NCBI RefSeq assembly: GCF_900099645.1
Contig: NZ_FMTL01000002.1
Span: 188,334-252,333 of the forward strand
Direction of reading: 5' to 3'
DNA from: Pseudomonas peli
Lineage (GTDB): Bacteria; Pseudomonadota; Gammaproteobacteria; Pseudomonadales; Pseudomonadaceae
DNA length: 64,000 bases
Both the position numbers and the translations under genes were made by a program. Every line of letters begins with the position of its first letter. Positions within the stretch are counted from its first letter, which is position 1. The notes under the pieces are model-generated. The model saw only the letters and a program-made list of their open reading frames with translations, was not told the origin of the DNA and ran no database searches. Shown piece after piece: positions 28,185-35,469 of the stretch.

Positions 28185-29551
28185 GGCTGTGGCCGCGCGC
28201 GTTGAGCGTGCGCCTCGCCGTGATGTTCGCCTTGGTCAGCACGTTGTTATTGGGCCTAATTGGTTTTTCCCTGTACCAATCGCTGCAGCGCGAAATTGCC
28301 TGGCGCGATGATCAGGCATTGCTTGGCCGGCTGGAGCGCATGCAGGCCTTGCTTGACGACAGCCAGAGCATTGAGGCCCTGCGTAGCAGGCCGCAGCTCT
28401 ATGAAAACATGCTGGGTAATCGCGATAGTTTGCTGTGGATTATCGATGACGCCGGGCAGCGGCTGATCGAGATCAACCCAACCTTAATGCCGCTGCCCGT
28501 GTTGCCAGCTGCCGAGCGAGCCACCCTAGGCGATAGCCAAAGCAGTGAACTTTTGCGCCTGGCCTGGTTGGATGTCACCCGAGGCGATCGTCGCCTAACC
28601 CTGATTGCCGGAAAGCTGCTCAGCGAGCGTGAGCAGATGCTAGCGGCGTATCGCCTCAAACTCTGGTTGGCCTTATCGGTTGGCGCATTCTTAGCGTTTG
28701 GGTTCGGCTGGCTGGTCAGCCTGCGTGGTTTGCAGCCGGTGCGACAGCTGGCAATGCGCGCTGCTGCCATTGACGTGCAGCACCTACACCTGCGCCTGGA
28801 TGAGTTTAAAGATGTCAGCGAATTGCAGGCGCTCAGCAAGGCGTTAAACCTGATGCTCGCGCGTCTTGAAGACGGATTTGCCCAGCTCTCGCGCTTTTCA
28901 GAAGACCTTGCCCATGAGATGCGCACTCCGCTGAGTAACCTAATGGGGCACGCGCAGCAAACCCTCGCACGTCCACGTTCAGTGGATGAATACCAGAACT
29001 TGCTGGTTTCCAATCTTGAGGAGTACGACCGATTGGCGCGAATGATCGACAGTATGTTGTTTCTCGCGCGTACCGAGCAGGCTGATGCTTCGATCAACCG
29101 GCAACTGGTTGACCTGCACGAATTGGTCGAACAGCTCTGCGAGTACTTCGATGGCACAGCACAGGAGTGCGCCATCGAGTTGATTAACAAGGGCAGTGGC
29201 ACTTTAGTCGCCGACCCGCAGTTAGTCCGTCGCGCCTTGGCTAACCTGTTGGCGAATGCGCTGCGTTACGGCATACCTGACAGTGCTGTCACCATCAGCA
29301 GCAGTTTGTGCGATGGAGTCGTTGAGATCAGCGTGCACAACTTCGGTGAACCCATTGCCGCCGAACACCTGCCGCGTCTGTTTGAACGCTTTTATCGCTG
29401 CGACCCCTCGCGTAACCAGCCCGATGATTCGGGTGGCCTGGGCTTGGCCATTGTGCGTTCGATCATGCATGCCCATGGCGGTCAGGTTCGTGTTACCAGC
29501 GCCCAGGCGGGCACGAGCTTCAGTCTGCTATTTCCGCTGGATAGTGCTTAA
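28181..29551 (+). CDS. Heavy-metal/oxidant-type sensor histidine kinase
   Basis: A 456-residue inner-membrane kinase. The first membrane segment spans about residues 11-30, a periplasmic domain of about 130 residues follows, and a second membrane segment lies near 163-183. HAMP comes next, then the H-box [19 protein letters not shown] with H245, and the ATPase boxes [12 protein letters not shown] and [19 protein letters not shown]. This matches the CusS/IrlS/HprS family. The periplasmic loop has no Cys and only one Met, so copper sensing through such ligands is not obvious. Confidence 0.93.
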   Translation: MRLWPRALSVRLAVMFALVSTLLLGLIGFSLYQSLQREIAWRDDQALLGRLERMQALLDDSQSIEALRSRPQLYENMLGNRDSLLWIIDDAGQRLIEINPTLMPLPVLPAAERATLGDSQSSELLRLAWLDVTRGDRRLTLIAGKLLSEREQMLAAYRLKLWLALSVGAFLAFGFGWLVSLRGLQPVRQLAMRAAAIDVQHLHLRLDEFKDVSELQALSKALNLMLARLEDGFAQLSRFSEDLAHEMRTPLSNLMGHAQQTLARPRSVDEYQNLLVSNLEEYDRLARMIDSMLFLARTEQADASINRQLVDLHELVEQLCEYFDGTAQECAIELINKGSGTLVADPQLVRRALANLLANALRYGIPDSAVTISSSLCDGVVEISVHNFGEPIAAEHLPRLFERFYRCDPSRNQPDDSGGLGLAIVRSIMHAHGGQVRVTSAQAGTSFSLLFPLDSA

Positions 29552-29561
29552 GCCACCCAGT

Positions 29562-29598
29562 AAAAAGCCCCGAAATCTGGTTAGAAGTCGGGGCTTTA
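29562..29598 (+). terminator. Terminator after the kinase; copy 1 of a 37-bp repeat
   Basis: AAAGCCCCGA/TCGGGGCTTT form a 10-bp stem around a 14-base loop. The same 37-base sequence with two changes recurs at 30558-30594, so the two copies bracket the segment with the integrase remnant. It ends the two-component operon. Confidence 0.8.
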
Positions 29599-29638
29599 TG
29601 TTTTGAGTTCTTGTGGGGGGGGCTTTGATTTTTAGGGC

Positions 29639-29887
29639 TTAAACGTTCTCTACAGCAAACGCTGAAGTGATTGGCTCTAGCGCACTACTCGGCAGCTTGT
29701 GCGGCGCTTCGATACGTTCTTTTAGCTTTTCGGTGAACTCGACAGCTGAAGCCTGATCCTTGAAGTTAAGCTTTATAGCCCCGGTGTTTACTAACCATTT
29801 CTCGCCGTCTTCTATCACCATCTTTGAAATCGAGATTTCTATGCCAGTTCCTCTCGCGAATTGAATCGAACCGTGAGTTTTAGGCAA
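29639..29887 (-). CDS. Hypothetical protein in degraded region
   Basis: An 82-residue frame with plausible protein character (IEISISKMVIEDGEKWLVNTGAIKLNF, then an amphipathic EFTEKLKERI). It starts with TTG and lacks a good ribosome binding site. A methionine start at 29821 would leave 60 residues. No family recognised. It lies in the segment with the integrase remnant and may be a cargo remnant. Confidence 0.4.
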   Translation of the reverse strand: MPKTHGSIQFARGTGIEISISKMVIEDGEKWLVNTGAIKLNFKDQASAVEFTEKLKERIEAPHKLPSSALEPITSAFAVENV

Positions 29888-29915
29888 AAAAAGACCAACA
29901 AACGTCGGTCAAATC

Positions 29916-30140
29916 TTAATTTAGGAGGAGCACCTGATGAGCATCAGGTGACATCATATTCTCTCCAGATTGTTGCACGCGTGTGACGAATTCAGGTCCA
30001 TTCGTCTGCGGCTCGTTCTCTGCAACCAATCCGTAATAATTGTCTACTACCTTGCCGTCTTCACTCGAGGGCAAGATTTTGAACCGCAACGCACGCAAAA
30101 CGCTAACCACCATTGCTGAACACAACGAAGACGCAGCCAT
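29916..30140 (-). CDS. Possible small hypothetical protein
   Basis: A 74-residue frame whose second half (KVVDNYYGLVAENEPQTNG) looks protein-like. It ends 28 bases before the next minus-strand frame, so the two could form a small operon. It overlaps a plus-strand frame at 30040-30285, and both cannot easily be real. No family or start signal recognised. Confidence 0.25.
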   Translation of the reverse strand: MAASSLCSAMVVSVLRALRFKILPSSEDGKVVDNYYGLVAENEPQTNGPEFVTRVQQSGENMMSPDAHQVLLLN

Positions 30141-30285
30141 TGCACTTATGCGCGCTGCGGAACGTACAGGTGATCAAGTCCTTCGGCAGCAGATGCTCAG
30201 GGTTATTCATCAGCTGAACGAGGATGCACTTGACCTCAGATCCATCCGTGACGATTCCATCTCGTCATCTCGTAAACTTGCCTGA
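30040..30285 (+). CDS. Possible small helical hypothetical protein
   Basis: An 81-residue frame with TTG start. It reads as amphipathic helices (TLTTIAEHNEDAAIALMRAAERTGDQ, LRQQMLRVIHQLNEDALDLRSI, split here at a gap). It sits directly upstream of the integrase fragment and overlaps the minus-strand frame at 29916-30140. Composition is like a coiled regulatory protein, but no family was recognised. Confidence 0.35.
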   Translation: MSTTLPSSLEGKILNRNARKTLTTIAEHNEDAAIALMRAAERTGDQVLRQQMLRVIHQLNEDALDLRSIRDDSISSSRKLA

Positions 30286-30298
30286 TTAGCCAGCCTTT

Positions 30299-30547
30299 AA
30301 GGCTCATGCCCTGCGCTTGCAGGAACGCCCGCTATCGTTCCTTTCTCATGCCCAGGCTAAGCATGTGCTTCGCCATACCTTCGCTTATCACTTCGTCATC
30401 ACTGGCGGGAACATCCTGACCCTGCAGAAGGTGTTTGGTCATGCGTCCGCCACCATGACCATGCGCTATACCCATCTGGCACAGGATCACCTGCAGGAAG
30501 CTTTGCGCTGCAATCCAATCTTCGACACTTTCTCGATACCGGCCTAG
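30299..30547 (+). pseudogene. C-terminal fragment of phage-type tyrosine integrase
   Basis: About 80 residues remain. KHVLRHTFAYHF, LQKVFGHASATMTMRYTHLAQDHL and LNPIF-like end match the catalytic end of tyrosine recombinases: HxxRH, the GH and the nucleophile Tyr in RYTHL. The N-terminal arm, core-binding domain and first catalytic Arg are absent, and a stop lies just upstream of the fragment (about 30288). It lies beside tRNA-Gly(CCC), a usual integration target, so it is a remnant of an integrated element. Confidence 0.85.
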
Positions 30548-30557
30548 GCCAGAAAGC

Positions 30558-30594
30558 AAAAAGCCCCGAAATCTTGTTAGAAGTCAGGGCTTTA
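30558..30594 (-). terminator. Terminator for tRNA-Gly; copy 2 of a 37-bp repeat
   Basis: It differs from 29562-29598 at two of 37 bases. In minus orientation it is AAAGCCCTGA...TCGGGGCTTTTT, 12 bases past the tRNA 3' end, so it probably terminates the tRNA transcript. One stem position is mismatched by the change to A. Confidence 0.7.
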
Positions 30595-30606
30595 AAAACT
30601 GCGATT

Positions 30607-30680
30607 TGGAGCGGGCGATGGGAATCGAACCCACAGCTCTAGCTTGGGAAGCTAGGGTATTACCACTATACGACGCCCGC
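30607..30680 (-). tRNA. tRNA-Gly(CCC)
   Basis: On the minus strand, acceptor GCGGGCG pairs with CGCCCGC, T discriminator, and encoded CCA at 30609-30607. Anticodon stem CTAGC/GCTAG encloses TTCCCAA, giving CCC. The T arm has GGTTCGATTCC. Its 3' end faces the integrase fragment. Confidence 0.96.
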
Positions 30681-30775
30681 AGCGGGTGCCTTTATACCGG
30701 AAGTCTTGGCCGAAATGAAGCCTGCAGCGCGGGTATCTGTGGCTGGGCGCTGCAGGCTTGGGGCATAGCGGTGGT

Positions 30776-31660
30776 TCATACGGCTATCGCGTGGTGCAGG
30801 TCGTGCTGTGGACGGTTGCTGGAGCTGATGCGTGCCGGGGCCTGCAGGAACTTGAGCATGACGGACTGACTCTGCAGCCAGGCCTTCTTGTGCTCCATGT
30901 CGAGAAAGTGCCCGGTGTTGTCGATAGTGGCGAACTGGCAGTCACTCAGGTACTTGGCAAACACGCGCACGTCATCCGGAGAGGTGTATTCGTCGTGCTC
31001 GCCGTTGATAAACAGCAGCGGGATGTCGATGGCCGCCAGGCATTCCATCTGGCAGTGGTTGTCCATATGCACCACCTGGTTGATGTGCGCGTGCAACTGC
31101 AGGTATTCGTGGCTGTCGAGGCTGCTGATATGGCGATGGTTGTAGCGCTTGAACAGGGAGGGTAGGTATTTGCCGATGGTGCTGTTGACCAGCTGGCCGA
31201 CCTTTTCGCCGTCGATGGCCTGCAAGTGGGTCATGCCTTTTTCCAGGTAATCAAGCATCGGCTCATTCAGCAGGGGCGAGAAGGAGGTGATCACCGCCTT
31301 TTCGATACGCGCCGGGCGTTGCGCCAGAGCGAGCATGGCAGCGACGCCACCCCAGGAGAACGACAGCAGGTAGTCGACCTGAAACTGTTCGATCAGCTCC
31401 AGCAGGATGGTGGCTTCATCTTCCTTGCTGATCGGTCGGCTATGGCTGTTGTGCGGCTTGGACTGGCCGGCGTAGGGCTGATCGTAAAGCACCACATTGA
31501 ACTGTGGTTGCAGGTACTTGATGGTTTGCGCAAAGGCGGCGGTGGTGGCCAGCGAGCCGTTGATCAGGATGATGGTCTTGCGCGCGCTGGGGTTGGCATA
31601 GAACTCCGTGTGTACCTTGAACGTCCTGTGTATATCGACGACAGCGATGGCTGGCTTCAT
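30776..31660 (-). CDS. phaG: (R)-3-hydroxyacyl-ACP thioesterase/transacylase PhaG
   Basis: A 294-residue alpha/beta hydrolase of the PhaG/RhlA family. It diverts 3-hydroxyacyl chains from fatty acid synthesis to polyhydroxyalkanoate. The nucleophile elbow SFSWGG has Ser102. Other matches are IILINGSLATTAAFAQT, VVLYDQPYAGQSKPHN, IGKYLPSLFKRYN, LFINGEHDEYTS, and the His in DNTGHFLDME. It is closer to P. putida PhaG than to RhlA, from memory. The start at 31660 follows GGAGG. The gene is monocistronic; no rhlB is nearby. Confidence 0.92.
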   Translation of the reverse strand: MKPAIAVVDIHRTFKVHTEFYANPSARKTIILINGSLATTAAFAQTIKYLQPQFNVVLYDQPYAGQSKPHNSHSRPISKEDEATILLELIEQFQVDYLLSFSWGGVAAMLALAQRPARIEKAVITSFSPLLNEPMLDYLEKGMTHLQAIDGEKVGQLVNSTIGKYLPSLFKRYNHRHISSLDSHEYLQLHAHINQVVHMDNHCQMECLAAIDIPLLFINGEHDEYTSPDDVRVFAKYLSDCQFATIDNTGHFLDMEHKKAWLQSQSVMLKFLQAPARISSSNRPQHDLHHAIAV

Positions 31661-32065
31661 GTCGTTTCCTCCTGGCGCAAAAATGGGCATGGCAAAACGG
31701 CGGTGCCGTTAAGCCGGGCTAAGCAGGACAGTCAGGAAAGCGCCTGGACGTGACAGCAAGATGTCAGGCTGGAGGATTTTATAAGTTATTTATTTTCAAT
31801 CAGTTAGGGCTGAAATAGAGCATCCGTCCACGACCTTTTGGCAGGTGTGGAGAGGCGTCTTTGACCAGGCAGGAACCCATTTCGCGCAGTGCGCAAGTAA
31901 CCGAGAGAACGCTTAGATGGCTTTAGTGACTGATAGGTCACGATAAGACCTTATGGTTCTATTTAAGCAACCGCGTTCGGGCTGGCGCAAGTGAATATTG
32001 GAATATCGAACAACCGTTTGTCGGTTAGCTAGCTAAGTATGTGACTTGAGCACGAACTGCCTAGA
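31661..32065. other. Intergenic region with no recognised gene
   Basis: About 400 bases upstream of phaG are AT-richer than flanks. Small hairpins are visible: AGGTC...GACCT near 31935-31952 and AACCG-TTTGT-CGGTT near 32020-32034. No open frame of note and no known RNA family recognised. An unannotated small RNA is possible, but nothing more than fold potential supports it. Confidence 0.4.
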
Positions 32066-32201
32066 GGGTGCTTACAAAAGTAGCGAGCGATGGTCAGGCA
32101 AGGCGAAATCAGCCGAGAAAGCGGAGTGTACGGGTTGTACATGAGCATTTTGAGGCTGATTTCAACGCAGCATGGCCGAGCGCAGTAATTTGTAAGCACC
32201 C
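32066..32201. mobile_element. 136-bp MITE-like element
   Basis: Terminal inverted repeats GGGTGCTTACAAA at the left and TTTGTAAGCACCC at the right are perfect for 13 bases, and pairing continues more loosely inward. Inner arms AAATCAGCC and GGCTGATTT, and a central TGTAC...GTACA, make the whole element a long hairpin. There is no coding capacity. It ends three bases past the rsuA stop. No clear target duplication is seen. Confidence 0.8.
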
Positions 32202-32204
32202 ATC

Positions 32205-32897
32205 TTAGATGCAGGCGATTTCCGCTGCCGTCAGGGCGCGGTATTGGCCAGGGGCCAGCTGCGGGTCGAGTTGGATGGCGCCCATGCTCAGGCGATGCAG
32301 GCCGATGACCTTGTTCTGGAAATGGCCAAACATGCGCTTGACCTGATGGTAGCGGCCTTCGTGCAGGGTCAGCAGGGCGCTATGGCTATCCACGATGACC
32401 AGCTCGGCGGGCAGGGTGGTGAGGTCTTCGTAGGCGAAGTACAGGCCGCGGGCGAACACCTCGATGTACTCAGGAGTAATCGGCTGTTCGGTCTCTACGC
32501 GGTAGACCTTGCCCAGGTGGCTGCGCGGCTCGGTGAGGCGGCGTGACCACTGGCCGTCGTTGGTGATCAGCAGCAGGCCGCTGGTATTCAGGTCCAGGCG
32601 GCCGGCCAGGTGCAGGTCGGCTTTGTCCGGCTCATCGAGCAAATCCAGCACGGTGCGGTGCTGCTCATGCTCGGTGGCACTGACCACGCCGGTGGGTTTG
32701 TGCAGCATAAAATAGCGTGCGGCTTTGCCGGCCTGCAGCAGCTCGCTATCAACCTCGATGCGGCTGAACTGGCTGACCTCGCACAAGCCATCGCAAACCA
32801 CCACGCCGTCCACTTGCACGCGGCCGCTGGCCAGCAGTTGGCGGGCGGCTTGGCGATTGAGCTGGGGCAGGTTGCTGAGAAAGCGGTCGAGGCGCAT
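32205..32897 (-). CDS. rsuA: 16S rRNA pseudouridine(516) synthase RsuA
   Basis: A 230-residue enzyme isomerising U516 of 16S rRNA. An N-terminal S4 domain (MRLDRFLSNLPQLNRQAARQLL) is followed by the synthase domain with catalytic Asp in AGRLDLNTSGLLLITND and the end motif HHQVKRMFGHF-like (RYHQVKRMFGHFQNKV). Length is typical. It follows the CWC gene closely on the same strand. Confidence 0.95.
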   Translation of the reverse strand: MRLDRFLSNLPQLNRQAARQLLASGRVQVDGVVVCDGLCEVSQFSRIEVDSELLQAGKAARYFMLHKPTGVVSATEHEQHRTVLDLLDEPDKADLHLAGRLDLNTSGLLLITNDGQWSRRLTEPRSHLGKVYRVETEQPITPEYIEVFARGLYFAYEDLTTLPAELVIVDSHSALLTLHEGRYHQVKRMFGHFQNKVIGLHRLSMGAIQLDPQLAPGQYRALTAAEIACI

Positions 32898-32899
32898 GG

Positions 32900-33106
32900 C
32901 TAGTCGGCAGACGGTTCAGGCAGACCCTGGGCGCAGCGTGGGCACAGGCAGCTGCGGTTGCGCTGCTCGGGCGGCAGTTTGGCCAGCTGCTCGGCATCGA
33001 TGGACACGCTAAAACACCAGCACTCGCTCACCGGTGCGTCGGCGCCAGCCTGGGCGCATTGGTTGAGCTGCCCGCAGCAGGGGCAGCGGTTGGTGTCATC
33101 ACTCAC
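32900..33106 (-). CDS. Cysteine-rich CWC family protein
   Basis: A 68-residue protein with CPCCGQLNQC at the start, ECWCFSV in the middle (the CWC motif) and CLCPRC near the end. The paired cysteines suggest one or two zinc sites. It overlaps the diguanylate cyclase gene by four bases (ATGA) and is 2 bases from rsuA, so three genes form one transcript. Function unknown. Confidence 0.88.
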   Translation of the reverse strand: MSDDTNRCPCCGQLNQCAQAGADAPVSECWCFSVSIDAEQLAKLPPEQRNRSCLCPRCAQGLPEPSAD

Positions 33107-34575
33107 GCGATTTCTTCACACAGGCGGTTGCGGCCGCCCTGTTTGGCCCGGTACAGGGCGCGGTCGGCGCGGGTGATCAGCTGCTCCAGGGATTCATCGG
33201 CATGCAGTTGCGCCAGGCCGATGCTGGTGGTGATGCGTAGCTGCGCGCCGTTAAAGCTGATGCAGCTTTGCTCGGTTTGCTGGCGGATTTTTTCACCCAG
33301 CTCGCGGGCCTGCTCGGGGGTGGTGTCCTTGAGCAGCAGAATAAATTCCTCGCCACCCCAGCGGCAGATGATGTCGGACTGACGCAGGGTGCTGCGTAGG
33401 TCGCTGGCAAAGCGACGCAGCACTTCATCACCGGCCATATGGCCCTGGCTGTCGTTGAGCTGTTTGAAGTTGTCCAGGTCGAGCATCAGGGCGCACAGCG
33501 CGCTTGGGCTGCGCCGGGCTTCCTGCACGGCTTGATTGGCTAGCAGGTCAAAGCCACGGCGGTTGGGCAGCTCGGTCAGCAGGTCGGTGGTGGCCAGCGC
33601 GCTGATGCGTCGCTGATAGCGGCGCAGCACCAGGCTCACCAGGCTGATGACGATCACAGTGACCACCAGGCAGATCAGCAGATTGAGGTACAGCGACTTG
33701 CGGATGCCCGCGACGGCGCCGTCCTCATGCTTGTCGACAAACAGGTACCAGTTCAGCTCGGGGATAAAACGCACATTGAGGAAGTGATCGCGGCCGTGTT
33801 CCTGATACTCGAAGTCGCCGCTTTGTGGGTGCGGCAGCTTGGCCTGCAGCTCTTCCAGGCCGGGAATTTCACTGAGCGACTGGCCAACTCGCGCGCCCAT
33901 CGGCCCGCCGTTGGCACCCGTGAGCACCAGCCGACCATTGGTGTCGACGAAGAACACACTGCGCTCATAGCGCTGCTGGTAGGTGTCGATCAGTTTGACC
34001 ACTGCATCCACGGTCAGGCCGACGCCGGTGGCGCCGATAAAGCGCTGCTGGTAATCGAACACCTTGTAATTGATAAACACGGTCATGCGGTCGTCGTTGG
34101 CCATGTCGACGTCGACATTGATCTCGTATGGGGTCTGCATGTCGCGCACGCGGAAATACCAGTCATCGCGTGGCTCGTCTTCCTGCACCTGCTTGAGCAC
34201 GCCCTTGGCCTGGTAGTAGGTGTGGGTTTTCTCGGAGACGAAGAAGCTGGTGACCGTGGCGTAATGCTCCTGCACTTCACGCAGGTAGCGGGTGATCTGC
34301 TCAGGATCCTTCTCGCCGCTCAACACCCAGTCACGCACGTAGGTGTCGCGGGACATCATCGAAGAAATCAGGATGGGCCGAACCAGGTCCTTCTGGATTT
34401 CCGAGTAGACGTTGTCCGAGGTCAGCGGCAGTTCGGTGTTGATGATGCCGGCGCGGATTGAATCCAGAGCGGTGTAGTAACTGGCCAGGGAGGTGGCGAG
34501 GAAGCCACAACCGAGCAGAACCAGCAGCAGCGCAATCAAGGACCATTGGCGGGTCAGCGGGGACGGATGAGGCAT
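33103..34575 (-). CDS. Membrane-bound diguanylate cyclase (Cache-GGDEF)
   Basis: A 490-residue c-di-GMP synthase. A membrane segment at about 12-32 precedes a periplasmic dCache-like sensor (VFFVDTNGRLVLTGANGG), and a second segment lies near 290-312. The GGDEF domain has the active motif GGEEF at 407-411 and an inhibitory site RQSD five residues before it, so product inhibition is likely. No EAL domain. Ligand unknown. It leads the transcript to the CWC and rsuA genes. Confidence 0.94.
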   Translation of the reverse strand: MPHPSPLTRQWSLIALLLVLLGCGFLATSLASYYTALDSIRAGIINTELPLTSDNVYSEIQKDLVRPILISSMMSRDTYVRDWVLSGEKDPEQITRYLREVQEHYATVTSFFVSEKTHTYYQAKGVLKQVQEDEPRDDWYFRVRDMQTPYEINVDVDMANDDRMTVFINYKVFDYQQRFIGATGVGLTVDAVVKLIDTYQQRYERSVFFVDTNGRLVLTGANGGPMGARVGQSLSEIPGLEELQAKLPHPQSGDFEYQEHGRDHFLNVRFIPELNWYLFVDKHEDGAVAGIRKSLYLNLLICLVVTVIVISLVSLVLRRYQRRISALATTDLLTELPNRRGFDLLANQAVQEARRSPSALCALMLDLDNFKQLNDSQGHMAGDEVLRRFASDLRSTLRQSDIICRWGGEEFILLLKDTTPEQARELGEKIRQQTEQSCISFNGAQLRITTSIGLAQLHADESLEQLITRADRALYRAKQGGRNRLCEEIA

Positions 34576-34802
34576 GCAAGGCTCTGCTGGTTAAATAATC
34601 GCCGCATTGTAGCGTTCGGCAACCGCCCGCGCTGCTGAAACATCGGCTCCTGGCTGATTTGCCAGCAGTCATGGTGCTTGCTGCGCCAGGCCTTGAGGAC
34701 TAAGGTGCGGCAACACGAAGAGTCTCCTTGGTGACCCGTACGCTGCTCGTACGCCTTGCTGATCTGCCCCTGACCGCAGTCCTTTCAGCACACCGAGCCC
34801 CC

Positions 34803-35465
34803 ATGCCCAGCGCGCCTGCCAGCTATCGCATCAAATATTCCACCCTGAGCATCGGGCTGGAGGATTTTCACCTGTGCTCGCTGCGCGACAAACAGCAGTT
34901 CGCCGATCTCGACGGTTTGGCGGAAAAAGCTGGAATCTCCTCGGCCACCTGGTCGCTGTTCGGTCAGCTGTGGCCGGCTGGTGAAGTGCTGGCGCAAACC
35001 CTGAGCGGCATGTCGGTGGATGGGCTGCGTATTCTTGAACTGGGCTGCGGCCTGGGGCTGACCAGCCTGGTGCTGCAGCGCCTGGGGGCGGATATCACCG
35101 CCAGTGATTACCACCCGCTGGCGGGCGAGTTTCTGCTGCGCAATGCCGCGCTTAATCAACTGGAACCGGTGCCTTATCAGAGCTGCGACTGGGCCGAGGA
35201 CTATCAGCAGCTGGGCCTGTTTGATCTGGTGATCGGCAGCGATCTGCTTTACGAGCGCGACCATCCCAGCCTGCTGGCCGGGTTTATCGACCGCCATTGC
35301 AACCGCCATGCGGCGGTGCTGATTGTCGACCCGGGCCGCGGCAACAGCGCGCGGTTTTCCCGGCATATGCTGGAGCACGGCTACCTGCAGCTGGCCGATA
35401 GCCTGAACCTGCTGGATAACCCAGATGCACCCTTTAAGGGGCGCATCCTCAGTTACCGGCGTTAG
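34803..35465 (+). CDS. Class I SAM-dependent methyltransferase
   Basis: A 220-residue protein of the methyltransferase-16 type. The SAM motif LELGCGLGLTSLVLQRLGADITASDYHP is split over motif I and the acidic strand end, followed by FDLVIGSDLLYE. These features resemble lysine protein methyltransferases, but the substrate is unknown. The start at 34803 is preferred to an upstream one (34728) that adds 25 low-complexity residues. It is convergent with the carboxylase gene. Confidence 0.85.
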   Translation: MPSAPASYRIKYSTLSIGLEDFHLCSLRDKQQFADLDGLAEKAGISSATWSLFGQLWPAGEVLAQTLSGMSVDGLRILELGCGLGLTSLVLQRLGADITASDYHPLAGEFLLRNAALNQLEPVPYQSCDWAEDYQQLGLFDLVIGSDLLYERDHPSLLAGFIDRHCNRHAAVLIVDPGRGNSARFSRHMLEHGYLQLADSLNLLDNPDAPFKGRILSYRR

Positions 35466-35469
35466 CCCC

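Noticed and set aside
31661..31760. Sigma-54 promoter for phaG (GGCACCGCCGTTTTGC)
   Set aside because: Spacing between GG and GC is 12 rather than the required 10.
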